Assembly (NCBI GenBank): GCA_963761015.1
Contig: CAVXFL010000009.1
Location: 248,001 to 312,000 of the forward strand
Source: CAVXFL01 sp963761015
GTDB taxonomy: Bacteria > Pseudomonadota > Alphaproteobacteria > Acetobacterales > Acetobacteraceae
DNA length: 64,000 nt
Direction: 5' to 3'
This document shows, piece by piece, positions 35,781 to 44,660 of the stretch. The stretch's first letter is position 1. Each line of letters begins with the position of its first letter. Below the pieces are notes generated by a model that was given only the letters and a program-made list of their open reading frames with translations, did not search any database and was not told the DNA's origin. A program made the position numbers and the translations under genes.

Positions 35781-37709
35781 TCAATCGCCGCCTTCCATCC
35801 GCACGCCGGGATGGAAGTGGGCGTAGACGCGCCGCGCCATTTCGCGGCTGATTCCCGGGGCGGCTTCGAGATCGGACAGGCCTGCCTGCATGACGCCGCG
35901 GGCCGAGCCGAAATGATGCAGCAAGGCCCGCTTGCGTGCGGCGCCGATGCCCGGGATCTGGTCCAGCTCGCTCCGCGTCAGCGTTTTCGAGCGGCCGGCG
36001 CGGTGCGTCGTGATCGCGAAACGATGCGCCTCATCGCGCAGACGTTGCAAATAGTAGAGGACGGGATCGCGCGGGGGTAGCTGGAACGGCTCACGGCCCG
36101 CCATGTGAAACCATTCGCGGCCGGCATCCCGGTCCGGGCCCTTGGCGATCGCGACCACGGGTAGATCGGAAACGCCGAGATCGGCGAGCACGTCGCGCGC
36201 CGCCGAGAGCTGGCCGGCGCCGCCGTCGATCAGCACGAGATCCGGCCAGTTGGTCGCGGCTTGCGGCGCGGTCGCATCGGCGTTCTCGGCCCGCTCCCGC
36301 AACGCGCGGCCGATACGCCGCGTCAGCACCTCGCGCATCATGGCGAAGTCGTCGCCGGGCACCACCGGGCCGCGAATGCCGAACTTGCGATAGGCGGACT
36401 TCACGAAGCCTTCCGGCCCGCCGACGATCATCACGCCGTACGGGTTCGCGCCCATGATGTGGCTGTTGTCGTACACCTCGATGCGCTCGGGCGGCGCCGG
36501 AAGGCCGAACAACTCGGCGACCCCGGCCAGCAGCTTGGCTTGTCCCGCCAACTCGGCCAGCTTCCGCTCCAGCGCCTCGCGCGCGTTGGTTTCGGCGTGC
36601 TGCACGACGGCGCGCTTTTCGCCGCGCGCCGGCACCGCGATGTCCACCTTCCGCCCGGCCTTCAGTGACAGCGCCTCGGCGATCAACGCCTGCTCGGGCA
36701 ATGCGAAATTGGTCAGCAGCAGCGGCGGCGGTGGCTTGTCGTCGTAGAACTGGGCGATGAAGGCGGCGAGAACGGCGGGCGCTTCGTCGGTCTTGGCGTG
36801 GCTCGGAAAGAACGCGCGGTTGCCGTTGTTGCGCCCGCCGCGGATGAAAAACACCTGCGCGCAGGTCTGTCCGGCCGTTTGCCAGGCCGCGATCACGTCG
36901 GCGTCGGTGAGGCTCGCCGGGTTGATGACGCCGCCGCCCTGCACATGCGTCAGGCCGCGGATGCGGTCGCGGACCGCGGCGGCGCGCTCGAACTCCAGCG
37001 CCTCGGCCGCCTGCTCCATCTCCCGTGCCAACTCCTCCTGCACCGCCGCCCCCTTGCCGGCCATGAACGCCTTGGCTTGGCCGACCAGCACGGCGTATTC
37101 CGCCTCGCTGATGCGGCCAACGCACGGGGCCGAGCAGCGGCGGATTTGGTAGAGCAGGCAGGGCCGGCCACGGTTGGCGAATACGGTATCGGCGCAGGAG
37201 CGCAGCAGAAACACGCGCTGCATGGCCGTGACCGTCTGGTTCACCGCCCAGGCCGAGGCGAACGGCCCCCAATAGCTGCCCTTGCGCAGCCGCGCCCCGC
37301 GATGTTTCGCGATCTGCGGATAGGGATGATCCTCGGTCAGCATCAGCCAGGGATAGGACTTGTCGTCCCGCAGCACGATGTTGAACCGCGGCTTCAGGCG
37401 CTTGATGAGGTTCGCCTCGAGCAGCAGCGCCTCGGCCTCGGTATGCGTGGTGATGATTTCGACCTCGGCGGTCTCGCTCACCATCCGCCGCAGCCGCTCC
37501 GGCAGCCGCGCCGGCTGGGCATAGGCGGCGACCCGCTTCTTCAGGCTGCGCGCCTTGCCGACGTAAAGCGCATTCCCTCGCGCATCGAGCATGCGGTACA
37601 CGCCGGGAGCGGTCGGCATGGTGGCGAGCGCCGCCTCCAGAACGGCGATCCCCTCGCGCCGAGGGCTCGCTTCGCGGTCGGTCGGGAGATCCAGGGTAGG
37701 GTCGGACAC
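35781..37709 (-). CDS. uvrC: Excinuclease ABC subunit C
   Basis: 642 aa nuclease of nucleotide excision repair; it cuts both sides of a UvrB-marked lesion. Order: GIY-YIG 3'-nuclease (APGVYRMLDARGNALYVGKA near residue 34), an AEALLLEANLIKRLKPRFNI segment, Cys-containing CLLYQIRRCSAPCVGRIS, UVR helix (EMEQAAEALEFERAAAVRDR), RNase H-like 5'-nuclease (RIEVYDNSHIMGANPYGVMI, LVLIDGGAGQLSAA), and helix-hairpin-helix (LDQIPGIGAARKRALLHHFG). GTG start at 37709. The ORF is intact and of normal length. Confidence 0.96.
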   Translation of the reverse strand: MSDPTLDLPTDREASPRREGIAVLEAALATMPTAPGVYRMLDARGNALYVGKARSLKKRVAAYAQPARLPERLRRMVSETAEVEIITTHTEAEALLLEANLIKRLKPRFNIVLRDDKSYPWLMLTEDHPYPQIAKHRGARLRKGSYWGPFASAWAVNQTVTAMQRVFLLRSCADTVFANRGRPCLLYQIRRCSAPCVGRISEAEYAVLVGQAKAFMAGKGAAVQEELAREMEQAAEALEFERAAAVRDRIRGLTHVQGGGVINPASLTDADVIAAWQTAGQTCAQVFFIRGGRNNGNRAFFPSHAKTDEAPAVLAAFIAQFYDDKPPPPLLLTNFALPEQALIAEALSLKAGRKVDIAVPARGEKRAVVQHAETNAREALERKLAELAGQAKLLAGVAELFGLPAPPERIEVYDNSHIMGANPYGVMIVGGPEGFVKSAYRKFGIRGPVVPGDDFAMMREVLTRRIGRALRERAENADATAPQAATNWPDLVLIDGGAGQLSAARDVLADLGVSDLPVVAIAKGPDRDAGREWFHMAGREPFQLPPRDPVLYYLQRLRDEAHRFAITTHRAGRSKTLTRSELDQIPGIGAARKRALLHHFGSARGVMQAGLSDLEAAPGISREMARRVYAHFHPGVRMEGGD

Positions 37710-38200
37710 CTAACTCAATATAAGCAAAGGGTTGACGACGGCGGACAACGTATTTCAACCAGCCGGTGAGACCATGGATGGCCGAATCTGGGCGGCGCGG
37801 GGCGCAAAGTCATCCACGGATTCTGTGGATAAGTTTGTGGGCGAAGCCTAGGGCAGACGCCCCAAGCCAAGGGATTCCGCGGACCTCCGCGACACTGCCC
37901 AGAAAATGGGCGAGAAGTTAACCCATTGATTTTGCGGAATTCCTCGGTCGCGGATCCGTGAGAAGTGGGCGATTTCAGAAGCATCCGCTGACATCTAAGT
38001 GTAATCTGGGGCGACCGGTCGGGGCGTGGACAATTTCGGCCGATCGGCCGGCGGCACCCCCGGTTCGGGTAGCATTCGGCGGCTCGCCGCGCGAGGCAGC
38101 TGCGCCGCCGGGGGCCTGCGGTTGCGCAGCCGGCATCCGCCTCCCGAGCGCCGCAGCCCGCCTAATTGCGCCGCAACGAGTTCGCCCTCTCGTCCGCGGC
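37710..38200. other. Gene-free region with a perfect DnaA box
   Basis: 491 bases between uvrC and the SDR gene (both on the minus strand). It contains TGTGGATAA at 37824-37832, the exact complement of the DnaA box TTATCCACA, with an imperfect copy (TCATCCACG) about 10 bases to its left. No cluster of further boxes or AT-rich unwinding block was seen, so an origin is not claimed. No coding frame is credible. Confidence 0.5.
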
Positions 38201-39023
38201 TCACTCCTCCGGCGGGTGTCCCGTTCCGTCGGCGGACCATTGCAGATGCTGCCCCCCGTCGAGCGCGAGCATCTGGCCTGTGAGCGACGGCAGCGCAAGG
38301 ATGGCGAGCACGGCCCGGCCGATCTCCTCGGGGGTGGCGCCATGTTTCAGCGGCACGGAGGCGCTCTGGCGCGCAAACTGCGCCTCGCTCTGGCGCGCGC
38401 TCGGCAAGGTCGGGCCCGGCCCGAGCCCGTTCACCCGGATGCGCGGCGCCAGCGCCAGCGCCATGCTGCGGGTGAGCGACCACAACGCGGCCTTCGAAAC
38501 GGTATAGGACACGAAGTGCGGCGTCAGCGACCAGACGCGCTGGTCCAGCATGTTCACCACCACGCCCTCGGCGTCGGCCGGGAGTTGCGCGGCAAAACGC
38601 TGCGTCAAGACGAAGGGCGCGCGCAGAATTCGGCTCGATATGCGCCTCCCAACTCGCCCGCGTGGCGTCGTGCCATTCGTCGCGCTCGAAATGGCCGGCA
38701 TTGTTCACCAGCACGCCGACCGGACGCATGGCGTGGGGCACCCGGTCCAGCAGATCGCGCGCTTGGCTCTCCTCCGAAAGGTCCGCCCGGATCAGGCTGG
38801 CGGCGACGCCGCGTTCGCGAACGGCGCCGGCGGCGGCTCCGGCCGCCTCGGCGCTGTCCTTATAATGTAGAGCAATGCCGAAACCCGCTTCCGCGAGCGC
38901 CAAGGCGATGGCGCGGCCGAGCCGCCGCGCGCCGCCCGTGACCAGGGCGGTGCGCGGAATCGAGGCGGGAATCGCACGCCGCCAGATCGCGGCGGCGCCT
39001 GGCGGCTCTGGAGCGCTGGCCAT
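38201..39023 (-). CDS. Short-chain dehydrogenase/reductase, pteridine-reductase-like (frame break near 38627)
   Basis: NAD(P)-dependent reductase of the FolM/pteridine-reductase-like SDR group. First frame: PRTALVTGGARRLGRAIALA (TGxxxRLG cofactor motif typical of FolM), VGVLVNNAGHFERDEWHDAT, WEAHIEPN. A +1 slip (AATTCTG for AATCTG on the coding strand, near 38627) moves coding to the next frame: LRAPFVLTQRFAAQL, VSYTVSKAALWSLTRSMAL (YxxxK) and RIRVNGLGPGPTLP to the stop at 38201. Repaired length is about 273 aa. In related genomes such SDRs neighbour folate genes and uvrC, which fits the position here, but no folB was found. Confidence 0.82.
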
Positions 39024-39149
39024 CGCTCATGTTACCCGGATCGCGGGAAGCGGGGGTGATTCTTGCACTCGGTTCGGCAAGCCACGTCAAGCGATCGGGG
39101 CGTGATCGGGGGTCGGCCGCTGCTCGCGGGCGCGGCGGCGGCGGCCAAG

Positions 39150-39839
39150 ATGTTGCTGCGTCCGACGCTGCTGCTGAGCGGGCTTGCCGCCGCCGCCCTG
39201 GCCGCGCGCATGCTGCCGGCGCATTGGGCGGAGCTGACGCCGTCCCGGCAGGGCGCGGGGGCATTCGTTTTGCTCGGCGCACTCGCTTGCGCCGTGGGCG
39301 CCCCGCGCCAGGCGGTGGCCTTCGCCGGCGGCTATGCGTTCGGGTTCTGGGAGGGCGCGGGCCTCGCCTGGCTCGCCGCCGGCCTTGCCTGTCCGGCGAA
39401 CTTCTTCTGGGCCCGCGCCGTCGGCCGGGACTGGGCGAAGCGGCGGATGCGCGGCCGGCTTGCCCGGGCCGACCGATTCATCGCCGCCAATCCGTTCAGC
39501 GCGACGTTGGCGCTGCGCCTGCTGCCGATCGGCAACAATCTGGCGCTGAACCTCGTGGCGGGCGTCTCGGCGGTCGCGCCGCTGCCGTTCCTGGCCGCCT
39601 CGCTGCTCGGCTATGTGCCGCAAACGGCCATCTTTGCCCTGCTGGGTCAGGGCGTGCACGTGGCTCGGATGCTGCAGATCGCCGGGGGTTTGGCGATGTT
39701 CGCCGCCTCCGGGATGCTCGGCACCGTGCTTATCCGGCGCTACCGCCGGTTCGGCGGTCTCGCCGCCCCAGCCGGCGATGCGGTCGCGATCAGTGCAGAT
39801 GCAGGAACGCGCTCGGATGGCGCCATTCCCCGGGCGTGA
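39150..39839 (+). CDS. TVP38/TMEM64-family (DedA-like) membrane protein
   Basis: About 229 aa from ATG 39150; upstream in-frame GTG 39102 and TTG 39063 are other possible starts. The first helix is PTLLLSGLAAAALAARML. The family core is CAVGAPRQAVAFAGGYAFGF and GAGLAWLAAGLACPANFFWA, then a loop with RFIAANPFSATLALRLLPIG (the conserved F-x-x-x-x-L-R-x-x-P motif), NLVAGVSAVAPLPFLAASLL and GYVPQTAIFALLGQGVHVA. VTT/DedA relatives move or flip lipids and support membrane potential. The 3' end overlaps the convergent usg gene by 50 bases. Confidence 0.85.
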   Translation: MLLRPTLLLSGLAAAALAARMLPAHWAELTPSRQGAGAFVLLGALACAVGAPRQAVAFAGGYAFGFWEGAGLAWLAAGLACPANFFWARAVGRDWAKRRMRGRLARADRFIAANPFSATLALRLLPIGNNLALNLVAGVSAVAPLPFLAASLLGYVPQTAIFALLGQGVHVARMLQIAGGLAMFAASGMLGTVLIRRYRRFGGLAAPAGDAVAISADAGTRSDGAIPRA

Positions 39840-40050
39840 CCAGTCCGGCCGAGGCCACGCGGACCGAGTAGAGTTTGCCGTCGAGTTCCCGGTTCCAGAA
39901 ATCCAGGAACCGGCGAAGCACCGGAAACCGTGGTGCTATGTCCAACTCCTGCCAGATGAACGTTTGCAGGACAGCGGGATGGTCGGGCATGTGGTACAGG
40001 ATTTCCGCCGTGGTCAGGCGATAGCTCTCCAGTTGCTTGCCCAAACGCAT
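39790..40050 (-). CDS. usg: Usg-family protein
   Basis: 86 aa. MRLGKQLESYRLTTAEILYH, PDHPAVLQTFIWQELDIAPR, FPVLRRFLDFWNRELDGKLY and SVRVASAGLVTPGEWRH match the alphaproteobacterial Usg family across its full length. The annotation history links it to tryptophan genes but its function is not established. Start at 40050 is set by GGAGG 5 bases upstream; the longer frame to 40314 is not used. Overlaps the membrane protein gene at the 3' end. Confidence 0.88.
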   Translation of the reverse strand: MRLGKQLESYRLTTAEILYHMPDHPAVLQTFIWQELDIAPRFPVLRRFLDFWNRELDGKLYSVRVASAGLVTPGEWRHPSAFLHLH

Positions 40051-40212
40051 GTAGCCTCCGACACGTAGGTCCAAACTTCGTCCGCAAACGGTTGCTCGCG
40101 GCGCGAGCCCGGCTTCAAAGCTCGGACCCGCCGAGGGTTGCCGTTGCGATGCGCCATTGGAAACCCATCGCGCCGCTTCGCACAACAAAAAAATGCGAGC
40201 AAAAACAGCGAC

Positions 40213-40239
40213 TTGGCACTCATCGCATTTGAGTGCTGC
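40213..40239 (+). promoter_or_regulatory. Upstream CIRCE element (HrcA operator)
   Basis: TTGGCACTC, 9-base spacer ATCGCATTT, GAGTGCTGC. The CIRCE consensus is TTAGCACTC-N9-GAGTGCTAA, with three mismatches here (one in the left arm, two in the right). It sits 65 bases before the second CIRCE, upstream of the promoter. Confidence 0.7.
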
Positions 40240-40245
40240 CGGGAC

Positions 40246-40274
40246 CTTGATCTTTTCGCTCGCGGCGGCTACAT
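40246..40274 (+). promoter_or_regulatory. groESL promoter
   Basis: CTTGAT (40246-40251) and CTACAT (40269-40274) are separated by 17 bases, a plausible -35/-10 pair. The CTTG-type -35 is seen in both housekeeping and heat-shock sigma promoters of alphaproteobacteria. It lies between the two CIRCE elements, with the predicted start inside the second. Confidence 0.55.
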
Positions 40275-40277
40275 CGA

Positions 40278-40304
40278 TTGGCACTCCTCGATAGGGAGTG
40301 CTAA
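40278..40304 (+). promoter_or_regulatory. CIRCE element (HrcA operator) of groESL
   Basis: TTGGCACTC, spacer CTCGATAGG, GAGTGCTAA: 17 of 18 arm bases match the CIRCE consensus, with the exact 9-base spacer. It lies at the predicted transcription start, 37 bases before groES. HrcA binding here represses chaperonin expression until heat or unfolded protein relieves it. Confidence 0.92.
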
Positions 40305-40341
40305 CAACAGTCATGGCAACGAAAACTCAGGAGCGATCCGA

Positions 40342-40656
40342 ATGAAGTTTCGTCCACTGCATGACCGCGTCCTGGTCCGTCGGCTCGAGGCCGAGGAGAA
40401 GACGACGGGCGGCATCATCATACCCGACACGGCCAAGGAAAAGCCGATGGAGGGCGAAATCGTCGCGGTTGGCCCCGGCGCGCGCAACGACAAGGGCGAG
40501 CTGGTGACGCCCGACGTGAAGGCTGGCGACCGCATTCTGTTCGGCAAATGGTCGGGCACCGAAGTGAAGATCGACGGCGAAGAGCTGTTGATCATGAAAG
40601 AATCCGACATCATGGGCATCATCGAGGAAAGTCTGGCCAAGAAGAAGGCCGCCTAA
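40342..40656 (+). CDS. groES: Co-chaperonin GroES
   Basis: 104 aa heptameric lid of the chaperonin. MKFRPLHDRVLVRRLEAEEK, the mobile loop TTGGIIIPDTAKEKPMEGE, VVAVGPGARN-type turn (IVAVGPGARNDKGE) and ILFGKWSGTEVKIDGEELLI are all typical. It is preceded by CAGGAG and two CIRCE elements and followed 51 bases later by groEL. Length is slightly above the usual 95-97 aa through a short C-terminal Lys/Ala tail. Confidence 0.97.
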   Translation: MKFRPLHDRVLVRRLEAEEKTTGGIIIPDTAKEKPMEGEIVAVGPGARNDKGELVTPDVKAGDRILFGKWSGTEVKIDGEELLIMKESDIMGIIEESLAKKKAA

Positions 40657-40707
40657 ACCCAGCCGTCCTCGCCTGATCCATCATTTCATTACTGGAGAAT
40701 AAACCAA

Positions 40708-42345
<1,638 letters not shown>

Positions 42346-42379
42346 TCCGCGGCGCGGTTCAGCGAGCCAACAACGGAGG

Positions 42380-42407
42380 GCGGGCCACACGTGGCCCGCT
42401 CTTTTCT
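42380..42407 (+). terminator. groESL rho-independent terminator
   Basis: GCGGGCCAC and GTGGCCCGC form a perfect 9-bp stem with a 2-base AC spacer, followed by TCTTTTCTT, 35 bases after the groEL stop. Confidence 0.85.
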
Positions 42408-43077
42408 TGTTCGGCGGTCGCGTTCGCGCGCAACGCGGGATGGCGGCAAATGCGATGATCCCGCAACGACCTGTCTTTACCATTACCGCGAGGTGAATTC
42501 CGGCCTGGCAACGGGCCGGTTTGCCGCGCGCGTGTCGCGGCATGAACCCTGTTGCGCCGACGTTTCGGCCGCCGTTGACACGGCTCCGTGATTCTGCGTC
42601 ACTAAGGGTCGCAATCGTTCCATGGCTTGCTTGCTGCGCGTCCGTCCCCGCCGGGTGCCTCAAGACGTCCAACGGGCTTGGTTGTCGGCGTGACCCGTGA
42701 TGTCGCGCTGCCTACGACGGAGATCGACGCAACACATGGCGTTCGTCAGCCCTAACGGTCCGATTTCAAAATGACCGCCCATCTTCGCGTATTGCGCGAC
42801 GGCGAAATCCGTTGCCGTCGGTCCGGCGTCGAGGCGCATCGCCTCCGATCGAGATCGGCACGTCCCCGATGGATCGACGATCGGGCGAACCTCGCCCCGG
42901 CGGCGCCGCGCTAGCCGCTGCTCGTTGCGTATCGGTCGGACAGAATGCGGCGAAAAACGTCAATCGCGCAATGTCACAACATCTGGGATCGTGGCCTTCA
43001 TGCGGGCCTGCGAATCCCGTTTCCGCTTTCCCCCCAGCCGCGGGACGGGGTCCCGCAACCGACAGGAGTTGACCAGC
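42408..43077. other. Gene-free region upstream of the cold-shock gene
   Basis: 670 bases with no convincing coding frame. The part nearest the cold-shock gene probably includes its promoter and long 5' leader, a common place for temperature-sensitive RNA structure. GGGACGGGGTCCC (43042-43054) can form a small hairpin about 10 bases before the AGGAG site. Confidence 0.45.
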
Positions 43078-43284
43078 ATGGCCATCGGAACCGTCAAGTG
43101 GTTCAATGCGACCAAGGGCTACGGCTTCATTGTGCCGCAGGACGGCGGAAAGGACGTATTCGTCCACATCACCGCGGTGCAGGCCGCCGGCCTGAAGGGC
43201 CTGAACGATGGCCAGAAGGTCACCTACGAAATCGCCATGGAGCGCGGCAAGGCCGCGGCGACCAATCTCAGGGTCGCGCCCTGA
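43078..43284 (+). CDS. Cold-shock domain protein (CspA family)
   Basis: 68 aa single cold-shock domain, an RNA/ssDNA chaperone. MAIGTVKWFNATKGYGFIVP carries RNP1 (KGYGFI) and DVFVHITAVQAAGLKGLNDG carries RNP2 (VFVHI). The C-terminus ends AATNLRVAP. AGGAG lies 9 bases before the ATG. A long gene-free leader precedes it, and a palindromic repeat pair follows. Confidence 0.96.
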   Translation: MAIGTVKWFNATKGYGFIVPQDGGKDVFVHITAVQAAGLKGLNDGQKVTYEIAMERGKAAATNLRVAP

Positions 43285-43331
43285 GGCGAACGGCGGCGTT
43301 CATCGTCACCCGGATGTAGAGTAGCTTCGTC

Positions 43332-43399
43332 ATTGCCGGGCTTGACCCGGCAATCTCGAAACCGCACGCCGCGAGATGCCCGGGTCTCCGCCCGGGCAT
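43332..43399. repeat. Two adjacent palindromic repeat units
   Basis: ATTGCCGGG/CCCGGCAAT (43332-43340, 43346-43354) and ATGCCCGGG/CCCGGGCAT (43376-43384, 43391-43399) are perfect 9-base arms with 5- and 6-base loops. The first has the same CCGGGCTTGACCCGG core as units at 16598 and 35718. They lie between convergent genes. Confidence 0.7.
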
Positions 43400-43438
43400 G
43401 ACGCACGAACGACACGCGGCGCGGTGTCGATTGCCGCG

Positions 43439-43982
43439 CTAGGTCCTGACCACCGGTTCGATGCGCGTGGCGCCGGCCGCCCGCATCGTGGTCTCTGCCC
43501 GCTCCTGCATCGCCGGGCTGTCCACGCGTACTTCCAGGACCAGATCGCCCGCGGCGGCGAGCTTCTCACGTTGCTCGTGCAGATCCTGATCCGCTCCCTT
43601 GCTGATCGAAAACGCCACGCCGCCAGCGGCCGCTCCCGCCGCCACCGCGGCGGCGACCGCCGGCGCGGCGAGGCCGCCGGTGCCGACCACCACGCCGCCG
43701 GCCAGCAGCGCGGCCGCGGTTCCGGCCAGACCCGTGTGCAACACGCGCATCTGCTGGTTGTCGTCCTCGGTGTACGGGTCTTCCGCGCCGGCCTCCGGCG
43801 TGTCCCGGCTCGGCGACTCGGAAACCGGCAGGCTAAGGTCCGCGCGCGTGAAGCCGCACAGTTCGAGGCGGTGAATCGCGTCCTGGACAGCCTCGTCGCT
43901 GGGGAAGTACCCGCGTACTTCCGCGACGGCGCGCAGCGATCGGCTGGCTCGGCGTTCCAGTCCCGGCGAGAGTATCGCCCAT
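43439..43982 (-). CDS. YflT-like stress protein with glycine-zipper membrane segment (frame break in first 50 bases)
   Basis: The coherent frame reads RSLRAVAEVRGYFPSDEAVQ, DAIHRLELCGFTRADLSLPV, an acidic linker, then RVLHTGLAGTAAALLAGGVV and VGTGGLAAPAVAAAVAAGAA, an Ala/Gly-rich glycine-zipper membrane hairpin, and ends LVLEVRVDSPAMQERAETTM, RAAGATRIEPVVRT. The first half resembles the heat-induced YflT domain. The best start is ATG 43982 with AAGGAG 7 bases before it, but it is one base out of phase with the rest. The coherent frame has no ATG until 43750 and meets a stop just above, so an extra base between about 43930 and 43979 is inferred. About 180 aa. Confidence 0.6.
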
Positions 43983-44102
43983 CAGCGTCTCCTTTCCCCC
44001 AAGCCGTCGGGGCGAGAATTGCGATGAGCACCAAACGCCGTGCCGTTGGCGCCGTTCCCGCTGCCCGGACCGCGTGGCCGAGCCGGCCGCCCGCGTATTC
44101 CG

Positions 44103-44522
44103 CTAAACCTGCTGATGGCGGGCGCGGGCGCCGCGTTCGATCGCGGCCGCCACCAGGGGATCGATTTCCAGTTCGTCCTTGACGAATTCGAGCATTTGCA
44201 GCGCCGACTGCTTGGCGAGCCGGCCGGCGGCGACGACTTCGCAAGCGAGCGCGTACGCGGTTTCCCGCAGCCTGGGCTCCAGCGCGTCGCAAATGAGCCC
44301 GGCGGCGTGGTTGAGGCCGTCTTCCTCGCGCAGCAGGCCCACCGCCGCGTCGGTCGCGATTTCCAGCCGCTCGGAGGAAAAATTCTCGAATACCGGCATG
44401 GTCTGCACGATGCCGGACATCACGCCGATTTCGCGGTCCGTGATGCCACCGTCGGCGGCGGCGACCAGGACCATGGTGCAGACCAGCGCCTCCTGCGCGT
44501 CGAGGCCGGTTCGGGCGAGCAT
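44103..44522 (-). CDS. TerB-like (tellurite resistance TerB family) protein
   Basis: 139 aa all-helical protein. CTMVLVAAADGGITDREIGV (D-x-x-x-x-x-E of TerB-type metal-binding helices), VMSGIVQTMPVFENF, ETAYALACEVVAAGRLAKQS and LEFVKDELEIDPLVAAAIER match the pattern of TerB/DUF533-like domains. These appear in membrane-stress systems rather than strictly in tellurite resistance. AGGAG 9 bases before ATG 44522 sets the start. Located between the YflT-like gene and the helicase gene. Confidence 0.75.
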   Translation of the reverse strand: MLARTGLDAQEALVCTMVLVAAADGGITDREIGVMSGIVQTMPVFENFSSERLEIATDAAVGLLREEDGLNHAAGLICDALEPRLRETAYALACEVVAAGRLAKQSALQMLEFVKDELEIDPLVAAAIERGARARHQQV

Positions 44523-44660
44523 TCTCGTCACTCCTGTCGGATCGGACCGCGACCGGTTCGCCGCGCGGCATTGGCCGAGCCGGTCCGAATCGCCAAGGGC
44601 TGTCTCGTCTCGGCTACGCAAGAACTTCCGCCGCGAACCTGCGCGAAGCCGCGGGCGAGA

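Noticed and set aside
37710..38200. Chromosomal origin of replication
   Set aside because: Only one perfect DnaA box and no AT-rich unwinding block or usual origin neighbours.
43330..44571. 413-residue minus-strand frame over the YflT-like and TerB-like genes
   Set aside because: Arg-rich product in a third frame; both real genes have ribosome sites and coherent domains in other frames.
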